Origin: Xanthomonas prunicola
GTDB taxonomy: Bacteria; Pseudomonadota; Gammaproteobacteria; Xanthomonadales; Xanthomonadaceae
Direction of reading: 5' to 3'
Length of the DNA stretch: 64,000 nucleotides
Assembly (NCBI RefSeq): GCF_002846205.1
Contig: NZ_PHKV01000014.1
Location: 1-64,000 of the forward strand
The notes under the pieces were generated by a model, which was not told the origin of the DNA, did not search any database, and was given only the letters and a program-made list of their open reading frames with translations. Shown here piece by piece: positions 1-9,502 of the stretch (its first letter is position 1; each line of letters starts with the position of its first letter). The position numbers and the translations under genes are program-made.

Positions 1-1
1 A

Positions 2-1546
<1,545 letters not shown>

Positions 1547-1608
1547 GGCATAAGAGAGAAAGCGCTGCATCGCGCACGACTCAACTAAGCCGTCAGGCAG
1601 CGCACGCA

Positions 1609-2241
1609 ATGTATATGTCGCAATTTAAAGCAACCCGTAGTGATGGCAGCGATGCTACGCCGGAGTTGCTTTATTTCGCCGAGTCAATCGGCCTCGAATC
1701 ATTAGTTACGGGACGATATAGTTTTTTGCTTGTGCTTCAGTTATTTGGGGCAGCTAAATCCGGGATACTTAATCCAGCGAAAGTTGTGAGCCAAATTCGA
1801 GTACTGGAGGGCGTTGCGGCGGCCAATGGGTTAAAAGCGGCCACTCGATTCAAGCATCCCCCGCTTCAAGGTCTTTGGCATCAACATTACCTCGAAGACG
1901 ATTTACCAAGCCTGGTTATCAATATCAGAAAAGGCATGGGTAGATTTGGCATCCCTTCTTTCAAGAAGAAAATTGCAGATGCGGCAGCCTCTGGGGAGGA
2001 AAGGTATGTCACTGAGGCGGACATAGAAGAGTTCGCCCATGATATAGTTGTGTTTAACTTCGAACGTCTTAGGGTTGACTCATCACTTACTGGCGAGTGG
2101 CTAATCTTCGCTAAATACAACGAAGAAAATTACTACCTCAGCCTTGGAAAGCACGATACCGGTGACGAGCTAATTCGTTCTCAAATTGACGTTTTTTGCT
2201 TATGCGAGTTTCCATTTCTTGAAAGCATCCTCGCCATATGA
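1609..2241 (+). CDS. Hypothetical protein, low G+C orphan
   Basis: This encodes 210 residues from ATG 1609; a second ATG at 1615 is also possible and neither has a strong ribosome binding site. I do not recognise the family. There is no signal peptide, transmembrane helix or obvious catalytic motif. The second half is rich in acidic and aromatic residues, with GLWHQHYLEDD near the middle and GEWLIFAKYNEENYYLSLG towards the end. Base composition differs sharply from its neighbours: positions 1681-1740 hold only 26 G+C of 60, against roughly 65 percent in adjacent genes, and A/T-ending codons are common. This suggests recent horizontal acquisition. It sits between gltD and a convergent dehydrogenase gene, a plausible insertion point. 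It could be an effector, toxin or immunity-type accessory gene, but nothing in the sequence proves that. Confidence 0.75.
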   Translation: MYMSQFKATRSDGSDATPELLYFAESIGLESLVTGRYSFLLVLQLFGAAKSGILNPAKVVSQIRVLEGVAAANGLKAATRFKHPPLQGLWHQHYLEDDLPSLVINIRKGMGRFGIPSFKKKIADAAASGEERYVTEADIEEFAHDIVVFNFERLRVDSSLTGEWLIFAKYNEENYYLSLGKHDTGDELIRSQIDVFCLCEFPFLESILAI

Positions 2242-2446
2242 TCTTTGCGATTGCTTACTCAGCACAGCAGTCAAAATTACTCTCCAAAGCAGTACTTAGC
2301 GCCGGGCAGTATTATTTTAGTAGCAGTGGCTAGTAACTCACCTTTAAGGCAGCGCCCTCAGCTTTAAGGCTGTAATTCTGCTATTGGCTAACGCTTGCGC
2401 CCTGCGAGGACGCAAGCGGTATCACATGAGCCTAACGGAGCACCAA

Positions 2447-3505
2447 TCAGGCCGCCTTGTCCAGCGTGGCCATGTCGATCACGAAGCGGTACTTCACGTC
2501 GCTCTTGAGCATGCGCTCGTAGGCGGCGTTGATTTCGTCGGCGCGGATGGTTTCGATGTCCGAGACGATGTTGTGCTTGGCGCAGAAATCCAGCATTTCC
2601 TGGGTCTGGCGAATGCCGCCGATCAGCGAGCCGGCCAGGGTGCGGCGCTTCATGATCAGGTTGAACACCGCCGGCGACGGATGCGATTCCTCGGGCACGC
2701 CCACCAGCACCATGGCGCCGTCGCGCTTGAGCGCATTGAGGAACGGGTCCAGGTTGTGCGGTGCGGCTACGGTGTTGAGGATGAAGTCCAGGGTGTTGTA
2801 CTGCGCCGCCATCTGCGCCTCGTCCTTGGAGATCACCACTTCGCTGGCGCCCAGGCGGATCGCATCGGCGCGCTTGCTCTCGGAGGTGGTGAACAGCACC
2901 ACGGTGGCGCCCATCGCCTTGGCGATCTTCACGCCCATGTGGCCCAGGCCGCCCAGGCCGACCACGCCCACCTTCTGGCCCGGACCCACCTTCCAATGCG
3001 CCAGCGGCGAATAGGTGGTGATGCCGGCACATAGCAGCGGCGCCACGGCAGCCAGGTTGTCGGTGTGCGAGATGCGCAGCACGTATTTCTGGTCGACCAC
3101 GATATGGTCCGAGTAACCGCCGTAGGTGTTCTCGCCGCCGCCGAACATCGGACCGTTATAGGTGCCGGTGAAACCGGCTTCGCAGTACTGCTCTTCGCCT
3201 TCCTGGCAGGAAGTGCAGCTGCGGCAGCTGTCGACCATGCAGCCGACGCCAGCCAGGTCGCCGACCTTGAAGCCGGTGACGGCATTACCGACGGCGGTCA
3301 CACGGCCGACGATTTCGTGGCCCGGCACCGACGGATACCGCGTGTTGTGCCATTCGTTGCGTGCGGTATGCAGATCCGAGTGACACACGCCGCAGTAGGC
3401 GATGTCGATCTGCACATCATCGGGGCCGGGCGCGCGGCGTTCAAACACGAACGGGGCCAGTGGTTGATCGGCGGCCTGGGCAGCGTAGGCGTGGGCAGTA
3501 CTCAT
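2447..3505 (-). CDS. Zinc-type NAD(P)-dependent alcohol dehydrogenase (YahK-like)
   Basis: This is a medium-chain zinc dehydrogenase of the cinnamyl-alcohol-dehydrogenase/YahK group, expected to reduce aldehydes in the cytoplasm; the physiological substrate is unknown. It has 352 residues from ATG 3505, which follows a CCGGAG ribosome binding site; an upstream in-frame extension was rejected. Catalytic zinc ligands are C41 (CGVCHSDLH) and H63 (PGHE). Structural zinc ligands are C94, C97, C100 and C108. A Rossmann motif, GLGGLGHMG, lies near the middle. It is transcribed away from the GH5 cluster, with a divergent promoter region between them, and converges with the orphan gene at 1609-2241. 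Confidence 0.9.
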   Translation of the reverse strand: MSTAHAYAAQAADQPLAPFVFERRAPGPDDVQIDIAYCGVCHSDLHTARNEWHNTRYPSVPGHEIVGRVTAVGNAVTGFKVGDLAGVGCMVDSCRSCTSCQEGEEQYCEAGFTGTYNGPMFGGGENTYGGYSDHIVVDQKYVLRISHTDNLAAVAPLLCAGITTYSPLAHWKVGPGQKVGVVGLGGLGHMGVKIAKAMGATVVLFTTSESKRADAIRLGASEVVISKDEAQMAAQYNTLDFILNTVAAPHNLDPFLNALKRDGAMVLVGVPEESHPSPAVFNLIMKRRTLAGSLIGGIRQTQEMLDFCAKHNIVSDIETIRADEINAAYERMLKSDVKYRFVIDMATLDKAA

Positions 3506-3813
3506 GGGGAAGACTCCGGGGCGTTGCGTCGTCGGCAAGGTGCGCCGACAACAGAAAGAAAGGATCGGTAGCTTAAAACGCAGCAACGTCGCACTCCTGC
3601 GACAGTGCGTCTTACCTGGTCTCTTGCGAAGGCGGCCGCGGCGGCATGATGCGCCTTTCGCGTGTTCGGATGCGGTCAAATCCACGCGATGCGCGTGAAT
3701 GGCACGCTAACGTGCGAGTTCCTGGGCTCACGCAGCAGCTGATCGCCCTGCACCATCTGCACTGGCCGTACCCTCCCCCGCGGCCGCCCATGTCGATGCC
3801 GAAGGAGACTCCC
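3506..3813. other. Divergent intergenic region, dehydrogenase / first GH5 gene
   Basis: These 308 bases must carry promoters for the dehydrogenase (minus) and the first cellulase (plus). I see no convincing -35/-10 pair or clear Clp/CRP-type palindrome. In-frame upstream ATGs at 3646, 3790 and 3796 are not used as the cellulase start because the ribosome binding site is at 3803-3806. Confidence 0.4.
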
Positions 3814-4887
3814 ATGTTCCGCACTCCCCCGCACTTTCCCCGCTTGCGCAGCGCTGCGCTCGCGCTGACCTTGCTCGCTGCCAGTCCGTTGGTCCAGGCC
3901 AAGGAACCTGGCGGCCCCAAGAAGGACACCACTGCCCTGAAGTATGTCGGCGTCAATTTGTCCGGCGCCGAGTTCAACTCGCGCAAGAAGCCCGGCACCT
4001 TGTTCAAGGACTACACCTACCCTGCCCCCTCGGACTTCAGCTATTTCGCAGGCAAGGGCATGAATACGATCCGCCTGCCCTTCCTGTGGGAACGCGTGCA
4101 GCCCGAGCTCAATGGCCCGCTGGACCAGGCGCAATTGGGCTTGATCAAGAAGTCGCTTGAGGCAGCGAAGGCCAACAAGCAGTACCTGATTCTGGATCTG
4201 CACAACTATGCCACGTACAACGGCCAGCGCATCGGCACCAACGATGTGCCGGCCAGCGCGTTGGCCGATCTGTGGCGCCGGCTGGCGCTGGAGTTCAAGG
4301 ACGACAAGGCGGTGATCTTCGGGCTGATGAACGAGCCCAATGGCATCTCCGCACCCGACTGGGCCAATGCTGCGCAGGGGGCGATCGATGCGATCCGCAA
4401 GACCGGCGCGAAGAATCTGATCCTGGTGCCGGGCACCGCCTACACCGGCGCACACAGCTGGCGCAGCACCAGCTACGGCGTCTCCAATGCGAAGGCGCTG
4501 GAAATCCTCAAGGACCCGGGCAACAACCTGGCCTTCGAAGCGCACCAGTACCTGGATAAGGACTACAGCGGCACCAAGCCGGTGTGCACCAGCGATTCGG
4601 TCGGCCAGGAAAAGCTGCAGGGCTTTACCTCGTGGTTGCGCGAGAACAAGCAGAAGGGCTTCCTGGGCGAGTTCGCCACAGCCAACAATCCCGTCTGCGA
4701 CAAGGCGCTGGAAGGCATGCTGACCTACATGGAACAGAACAGCGACGTGTGGCTGGGCTGGACGTGGTGGGCGGCAGGTTCCTGGTGGAAGCCGGACTAC
4801 CCCTTCACCGTGCAGCCGGGCAAGGACGGTAGCGACAAACCGCAGATGGCGATCCTGAGCAAGTACGCACGCCGCGCCGGCAAGTAA
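3814..4887 (+). CDS. Secreted GH5 endoglucanase (copy 1)
   Basis: This is a glycoside hydrolase family 5 cellulase, which cuts internal beta-1,4 links of cellulose-type glucans outside the cell and helps attack plant walls. The ATG at 3814 follows GGAG with 7-base spacing and gives 357 residues. A Sec signal peptide ends near VQA at 27-29. The acid/base glutamate is E174 in LMNEPN and the nucleophile is E286 in GFLGEF. Conserved DLHNYA (128-133) and the aromatic stretch WLGWTWWAAGSWW also fit. The protein ends after the catalytic domain, so no linker or cellulose-binding module is present, unlike the classical Xanthomonas endoglucanase with a C-terminal module. It is the first of three tandem paralogues and has its own terminator. 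Confidence 0.93.
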   Translation: MFRTPPHFPRLRSAALALTLLAASPLVQAKEPGGPKKDTTALKYVGVNLSGAEFNSRKKPGTLFKDYTYPAPSDFSYFAGKGMNTIRLPFLWERVQPELNGPLDQAQLGLIKKSLEAAKANKQYLILDLHNYATYNGQRIGTNDVPASALADLWRRLALEFKDDKAVIFGLMNEPNGISAPDWANAAQGAIDAIRKTGAKNLILVPGTAYTGAHSWRSTSYGVSNAKALEILKDPGNNLAFEAHQYLDKDYSGTKPVCTSDSVGQEKLQGFTSWLRENKQKGFLGEFATANNPVCDKALEGMLTYMEQNSDVWLGWTWWAAGSWWKPDYPFTVQPGKDGSDKPQMAILSKYARRAGK

Positions 4888-4905
4888 TCTGCGACGCAGC
4901 TAGAC

Positions 4906-4938
4906 AGTGGTCGCAACTGCTGTTGCGGCCACTTTTTT
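4906..4938 (+). terminator. Rho-independent terminator after GH5 copy 1
   Basis: A 12-bp stem (AGTGGTCGCAAC paired with GTTGCGGCCACT, one G-T wobble) with a TGCT loop is followed by six Ts. It lies 18 bases after the cellulase stop codon. Confidence 0.9.
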
Positions 4939-5665
4939 GTGTGTCTCTTCTCCTGTGCCGCGCGGCGCAGTCTCTGACGAAGAGAAAGCGGGCAGCAGCT
5001 GGCTGGCGTGCACATCGCAGAAGATGTGGGTGATCTATCACCAGCCCAACGCGCTGCAGTTGCCCACATACGCTCTCGATGACTTGAGATAGCTAGGCAT
5101 GCGTGTCGGCGATATCTCCCATGCGCGCGCGCAAGTGGCAGGACAACGCTGATCCTCCCTATGGCCTGGTGCGACGCACTGGTGCCGATGTACGTGCGCT
5201 GCTTGCAAGCGATGTCATCCGATGTCGCCCATCGCATCTACTTGCGCACGCTCGCCTAAGCACTGCCTCCAAGTGCGATGTGCGCAATGCACGGAAACGT
5301 TGCATTGCCAGTGGAGCGACGTATCGCGATCGAAACATCGGAGGAGCGAAAGGTTGCACGGAAACAGCAGCATGCGTTCGCGATGTGCAGTACGTCATTG
5401 AGTACATCATGGTGCGCTGTTATTCCGATTGAAGCGTTAGCAAGAAATCGCTGCGTTGTCGCGCCATGCGTGCGCGTGCCGACAGAATAACTGCGCGTCA
5501 CTGCACAGCTTGGTGCATTGATCCCTCACACCCGTAGTTTGTGCGGGCGCTTACGCCTAGTCTGGTGATGGACGCGTTGCTGCCTTACATCGAGCCAGCT
5601 CATGCTCGCATCAGCGCGACGTCCTTGCACACGTCTCTCGCACGCAGAAGTCTCAGGAGTCCCCC
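4939..5665. other. Long spacer before GH5 copy 2
   Basis: This 727-base spacer has no gene I can support. It has lost the codon bias of the flanking genes. The AGGAG ribosome binding site of the next cellulase is at its right end. The motif TGCATTGAT near 5515 recurs upstream of copy 3 near 7245, a possible shared remnant of the duplicated promoter. Confidence 0.4.
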
Positions 5666-6715
5666 ATGCCATCCCCCACCACGCGTACGCGCCGGCCGCC
5701 TTGCCGGGCGCTGTCTCTGCTATTGCTTGCCGTCATGCCGCTCGCGCAGGCGCAGAGCAACAGCCTCAAATATGCAGGCGTCAACCTCTCCGGCGCCGAA
5801 ATCAAATCCTCGCAAAAACCAGGCGTGATCAACGTCGATTACCACTACCCGGCGGCCGATGAGTACGCCTACTTCGCCGGCAAGCACATGAACATCGTTC
5901 GCTTGCCGATCCTGTGGGAACGCCTGCAGCCCAGGGCTGGTGGCGAGCTGGACCCGGCACAGCTGGCCCTGATCCGGCAAGCGGTCGCCAATGCCAAGGC
6001 GGCAAACATGTACGTGATCGTGGACGTGCACAACTACGCCAAATATTACGGCCACACCATCGGCAGCACCAAAGTACCGATCAGCACCTTCAACGATCTG
6101 TGGCGTCGACTGGCGATCGCCTTCAAGAGCGACAACGCCGTGATCTTCGGGCTGATGAATGAGCCTTACGACATCAATCCACAGTCGTGGGCGGCGGCCG
6201 CACAGGCATCGATCGACACCATTCGCAAAACCGGCGCCAATAATCTGATTCTGGTGCCAGGTGCGCTCTGGACTGGTGCGCATAGCTGGTACTCCACCGT
6301 GGCCGGGCAGTCCAATGCGGTGGCGCTGGCATCCATTGGCGATCCACTCAACCGCTATGCCATCGAAGTCCATCAATACTTGGATACCGATTCCAGCGGC
6401 ACCAGCGGCGGTTGCGTCAGCCCCACGGTCGGGGTCGAGCGGCTGCGCAGCTTCACCGAATGGCTGCGTCTGAACAAAAAACGCGGATTTCTTGGTGAAT
6501 TCGGCACCGGCAACAATGTCACCTGCAATCTCGCGCTCAACGGCATGCTCGGCTACATCGAATCCAACAGCGATGTCTGGCTGGGCTGGTCCTGGTGGGC
6601 GGCAGGTGCGTGGTGGCCTGCGACCTATCCGTTCAACGTGCATCCGGATGCGCAAGGCCGCGACAAGCCGCAGATGTCGATATTGAGCGCGCATGCGCAT
6701 CGGATCACCGATTAA
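5666..6715 (+). CDS. Secreted GH5 endoglucanase (copy 2)
   Basis: This is the second GH5 cellulase paralogue, 349 residues, with an AGGAG ribosome binding site upstream of ATG 5666. A signal peptide ends near LAQA (26-29), after an Arg-rich start and a hydrophobic core. Catalytic residues are E166 in LMNEP and E278 in GFLGEF. VHNYAKYYG and WLGWSWWAAGAWW are conserved. It resembles copy 3 more than copy 1, since both share the KYYG segment and the SSGTS loop; this suggests the 2/3 duplication is the younger one. The protein ends at the catalytic domain without a carbohydrate-binding module. It should be exported by Sec and then secreted, probably by type II secretion as for other Xanthomonas cellulases. 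Confidence 0.93.
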   Translation: MPSPTTRTRRPPCRALSLLLLAVMPLAQAQSNSLKYAGVNLSGAEIKSSQKPGVINVDYHYPAADEYAYFAGKHMNIVRLPILWERLQPRAGGELDPAQLALIRQAVANAKAANMYVIVDVHNYAKYYGHTIGSTKVPISTFNDLWRRLAIAFKSDNAVIFGLMNEPYDINPQSWAAAAQASIDTIRKTGANNLILVPGALWTGAHSWYSTVAGQSNAVALASIGDPLNRYAIEVHQYLDTDSSGTSGGCVSPTVGVERLRSFTEWLRLNKKRGFLGEFGTGNNVTCNLALNGMLGYIESNSDVWLGWSWWAAGAWWPATYPFNVHPDAQGRDKPQMSILSAHAHRITD

Positions 6716-7331
6716 GCGCGGCCAACGCAACTAGCCAGTCGTCGTCAGGCGGTGTGGATGGCGCAGCAGCCGGAGCAGACGCGTGGTGCACGCCGGGTCC
6801 CGGCCGTGCCCGCCTGGTGGCTGCACCATCGTTTCTTCGGCTGGTTTACGCACAGCAACAAACCACGCAATTGGCGCAACACACATCACTCGTATATCCA
6901 GCTGCGAGCGCGCACTTCTCACCGGTTTGAGCGTTGCAGAGTTTCGGCAGCGATTGCGTCGCTCCTGCAGGAAACAGGTCGATGCATTCGTTGCCGCATC
7001 GTCCTCGCCTTTTTCAAAACGGCAGGGCGTCATGGAGATGACGTCATGCCGCTGGCGGCGAACACGTCCATACGACGCAAAATCGACAGCGCTGCCAAGC
7101 GCACGCCCCAATTGCAAAAGCACGACGCGATTTGCCGCAATTTTTGTGCAGCCTATCAATCTTAAAAGCGCACCTACCAGAGTGTGACTGCGATGCAGTT
7201 CGCAGATTGGTGTTCTATGGACTGCACGCAGCAAATGGGCACAGCTGATGCATTGATTCCGGTGGATGCAGCGCATCGCATAACGCGTAAGCACAGACCT
7301 GCATCTTCCCCGCCGTCGAAGGAGTTGTTTC
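6716..7331. other. Long spacer before GH5 copy 3
   Basis: This 616-base spacer holds no supported gene. The only clear signal is the AAGGAG ribosome binding site at 7319-7324 in front of copy 3. Local A/T-rich patches such as 7140-7170 could contain promoter elements, but none is convincing. Confidence 0.4.
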
Positions 7332-8432
7332 ATGTCTGCTGTGTCTTTCTCGATGCGCACGCTGGTGCGCTATGCGCTGCTTTTCATCGTGTTAGGCAGC
7401 CTGCCGCTTGCCCACGCGCAGACGCGCGCGCTCACCTATGCCGGGGTCAATCTCTCGGGTGCCGAGTTCGCATCGTCCAAAAAGCCCGGCGTTCTCAACA
7501 AGGACTATATGTATGCCCCGGCCAGCGATTACACCTATTTCGCCGGCGTCGGCATGAACACCATTCGCCTGCCGATCCTGTGGGAACGGCTGCAGCCTAC
7601 CGCGCGTGGTGAGCTGGATCCGACGCAGCTGGCGTTGGTGCAACAGGCCGTGGCACGCGCCAAGGCAGCCGGCATGTATCTGGTGATCGATATCCATAAC
7701 TACGCCAAGTATTACGGCTACAAGATCGGCAGCCCGGAAGTACCGGTGTCCACGTTCACCGATGTATGGCGTCGCCTCGCGCTGGCGTTCAAGAGCGACA
7801 CTGCGGTGATGTTCGGGCTGATGAATGAGCCCAACAATATTTCGGCCAGCGAATGGGCCGGCGCAGCGCAGGCTGCCATTGATGCGATCCGCAGGACCGG
7901 CGCCAACAACCTGATTCTGGTGCCAGGCGCATTGTGGACAGGCGCGCATAGTTGGTATTCCCTCACGTCCGATGGCTACTCCAACGCCACTGCGCTGGCG
8001 TCGATCTACGACCCGCTCAATCGCTATGCCTTCGAAGTGCATCAGTACCTGGATGCCGATTCCAGCGGCACCAGCACCACCTGTGTCAGTGCCACGATTG
8101 GCGCAGATCGCTTGCGTAACTTCACCCAGTGGCTGCGTACCAACCACAAGCGAGGCTTCCTGGCCGAATTCGGTACCGCCAGCAACGCGGTCTGCAACCA
8201 CGCGCTGCAAGGCATGTTGGCGCACATGGAGACCAACGCAGATGTGTGGCTGGGTTGGACCTGGTGGGCAGCCGGTTCGTGGTGGAACATCACCTATTCG
8301 TACAACGTGCATCCCAACAAGGACGGCACCGACAAACCGCAGATGTCGATCCTGTCGCCGCAGGCTGCGCTGGCGACGCGCGCTGCTGGCGCTACCGCCG
8401 CAGGAATTTCTGCTGCACGCACCACACGCTGA
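7332..8432 (+). CDS. Secreted GH5 endoglucanase (copy 3)
   Basis: This is the third tandem GH5 cellulase, 366 residues from ATG 7332, with AAGGAG 7 bases upstream. An internal ATG at 7353 would still leave a signal peptide, but the ribosome binding site favours 7332. Signal peptide cleavage is likely after LAHA (26-29). Catalytic E166 (LMNEPN) and E279 (GFLAEF, where copies 1 and 2 have GFLGEF) are present. The C-terminus carries an Ala/Thr-rich extension of about 20 residues that the other copies lack, but no cellulose-binding module. Its own strong terminator follows, so each of the three genes appears to be a separate unit. Confidence 0.93.
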   Translation: MSAVSFSMRTLVRYALLFIVLGSLPLAHAQTRALTYAGVNLSGAEFASSKKPGVLNKDYMYAPASDYTYFAGVGMNTIRLPILWERLQPTARGELDPTQLALVQQAVARAKAAGMYLVIDIHNYAKYYGYKIGSPEVPVSTFTDVWRRLALAFKSDTAVMFGLMNEPNNISASEWAGAAQAAIDAIRRTGANNLILVPGALWTGAHSWYSLTSDGYSNATALASIYDPLNRYAFEVHQYLDADSSGTSTTCVSATIGADRLRNFTQWLRTNHKRGFLAEFGTASNAVCNHALQGMLAHMETNADVWLGWTWWAAGSWWNITYSYNVHPNKDGTDKPQMSILSPQAALATRAAGATAAGISAARTTR

Positions 8433-8439
8433 CGAACCA

Positions 8440-8469
8440 CACAGCCGCCGTAAGGCGGCTGTGTTTTTT
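8440..8469 (+). terminator. Rho-independent terminator after GH5 copy 3
   Basis: CACAGCCGCC and GGCGGCTGTG form a perfect 10-bp stem with a GTAA loop, followed by six Ts, 7 bases after the stop codon. Confidence 0.93.
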
Positions 8470-8731
8470 GGGGAACGCACAGCGCGTGTGGACGTGAATC
8501 GCCTGCGATAAGGCGAGCAGGCACTGCGTGGTCGCAGCGTTACAGCCGTGCACGGTAGATGCAGGCTCACCGTGTGAATAATCCGCAACGTAAAAGATGC
8601 GTGTAGCGGGAGTGAATGGACGACTTTGCATTTCAGCTAACTGAATCTGCGTCGTGACTGCTTGCGTGTTTTCACCTGATGGCAATCGCTTGCCGGCCAG
8701 CATGGACGCACTTCACTGCAGGAGCATTCTC

Positions 8732-9178
8732 ATGACACAGCGATTGATGAAAACCGCGCTGATCGGCGCACTTTCCCTGGTGTCGCACGGAGCGTTCGCG
8801 CAGGCGACGGCCGACAAGCCGGCCAAGGCGCTCACCTCCGTTGAGGTCACCAGCATGCTCACCGCCAAGGGCTACACCAAGGTGCACGACGTCAAGTTCG
8901 AGCATGGCGTATGGACCGCAGATGCGCGCAGTGGCGATGGCAAGGACGTGGACGTGCACATCGATCCGGTCACTGGCCGCGTCTACGGGGACCAGACCAC
9001 GTCCAAGCTCAGCGAAGCCGATGTGCGCGCAGCGCTCTCCACCGGTGGCTATGCCGACGTGCACGACCTCAAATTCAAGGACGGCTTGTGGAAGGCCGAT
9101 GCCAAGCGCAATGGGCAGAAGGTCGAACTGCACGTGGATCCGGACGATGGACACGTGGTGAGCGTGGATGGCGATTGA
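8732..9178 (+). CDS. Periplasmic tandem PepSY-like protein
   Basis: This encodes 148 residues from ATG 8732, preceded by GGAG at 8721-8724; the longer frame from 8654 lacks a ribosome binding site. A signal peptide ends near AFA-QA (about 22-24). The mature part is two copies of one module of about 50 residues: each begins with a helix (SMLTAKGY / AALSTGGY), then VHDVKF / VHDLKF, a tryptophan (GVWTAD / GLWKAD) and DVHIDP / ELHVDP ahead of a GR or GH turn. This is the PepSY-type fold, which in other proteins inhibits proteases or senses envelope stress. The partner is unknown; an M28 peptidase is encoded convergently next door, but a functional link is only a guess. Confidence 0.8.
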   Translation: MTQRLMKTALIGALSLVSHGAFAQATADKPAKALTSVEVTSMLTAKGYTKVHDVKFEHGVWTADARSGDGKDVDVHIDPVTGRVYGDQTTSKLSEADVRAALSTGGYADVHDLKFKDGLWKADAKRNGQKVELHVDPDDGHVVSVDGD

Positions 9179-9387
9179 GGGGAAGCGCATCGCGCTTGCG
9201 TGCTGAGCGGGTAGGGCAGGTCGGTGGGTGCAGATGCAGTGCCACCGCCGCCATTGCCACTCCACTGATCGATTCGGCGTGCACGTATTGGCAAGTACAT
9301 GCAACTGCCGCACTCAAGCGATAGCGCGAGATCATGTTTGGATCACGTGGCCAGGCCATTGGCCAAACGCCTGACATGACGCAGCAA

Positions 9388-9418
9388 CGCAAAGGGCCTC
9401 CGATTGGAGGCCGTTTGC
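9388..9418. terminator. Bidirectional terminator-like hairpin
   Basis: GGCCTCC, loop GATT and GGAGGCC are flanked by CGCAAA and TTTGCG, which extend the stem across one G-G mismatch. It lies in the 324-base gap between the convergent PepSY-like gene and the M28 peptidase, and could stop transcription from both sides. The rest of the gap shows nothing else. Confidence 0.6.
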
Positions 9419-9502
9419 GTGAGAGCTGTTGCTCACTGCCGGTGGCGAATCGCCTTGCTGGTGCATTGCTGCCAACGCGTGGCAGCAATGCCACCGCAGG
9501 CC

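Noticed and set aside
3690-3740. Possible Clp/CRP site upstream of the first cellulase
   Set aside because: GTGCGA and CTCAC half-sites are present, but the spacing does not fit TGTGA-N6-TCACA.
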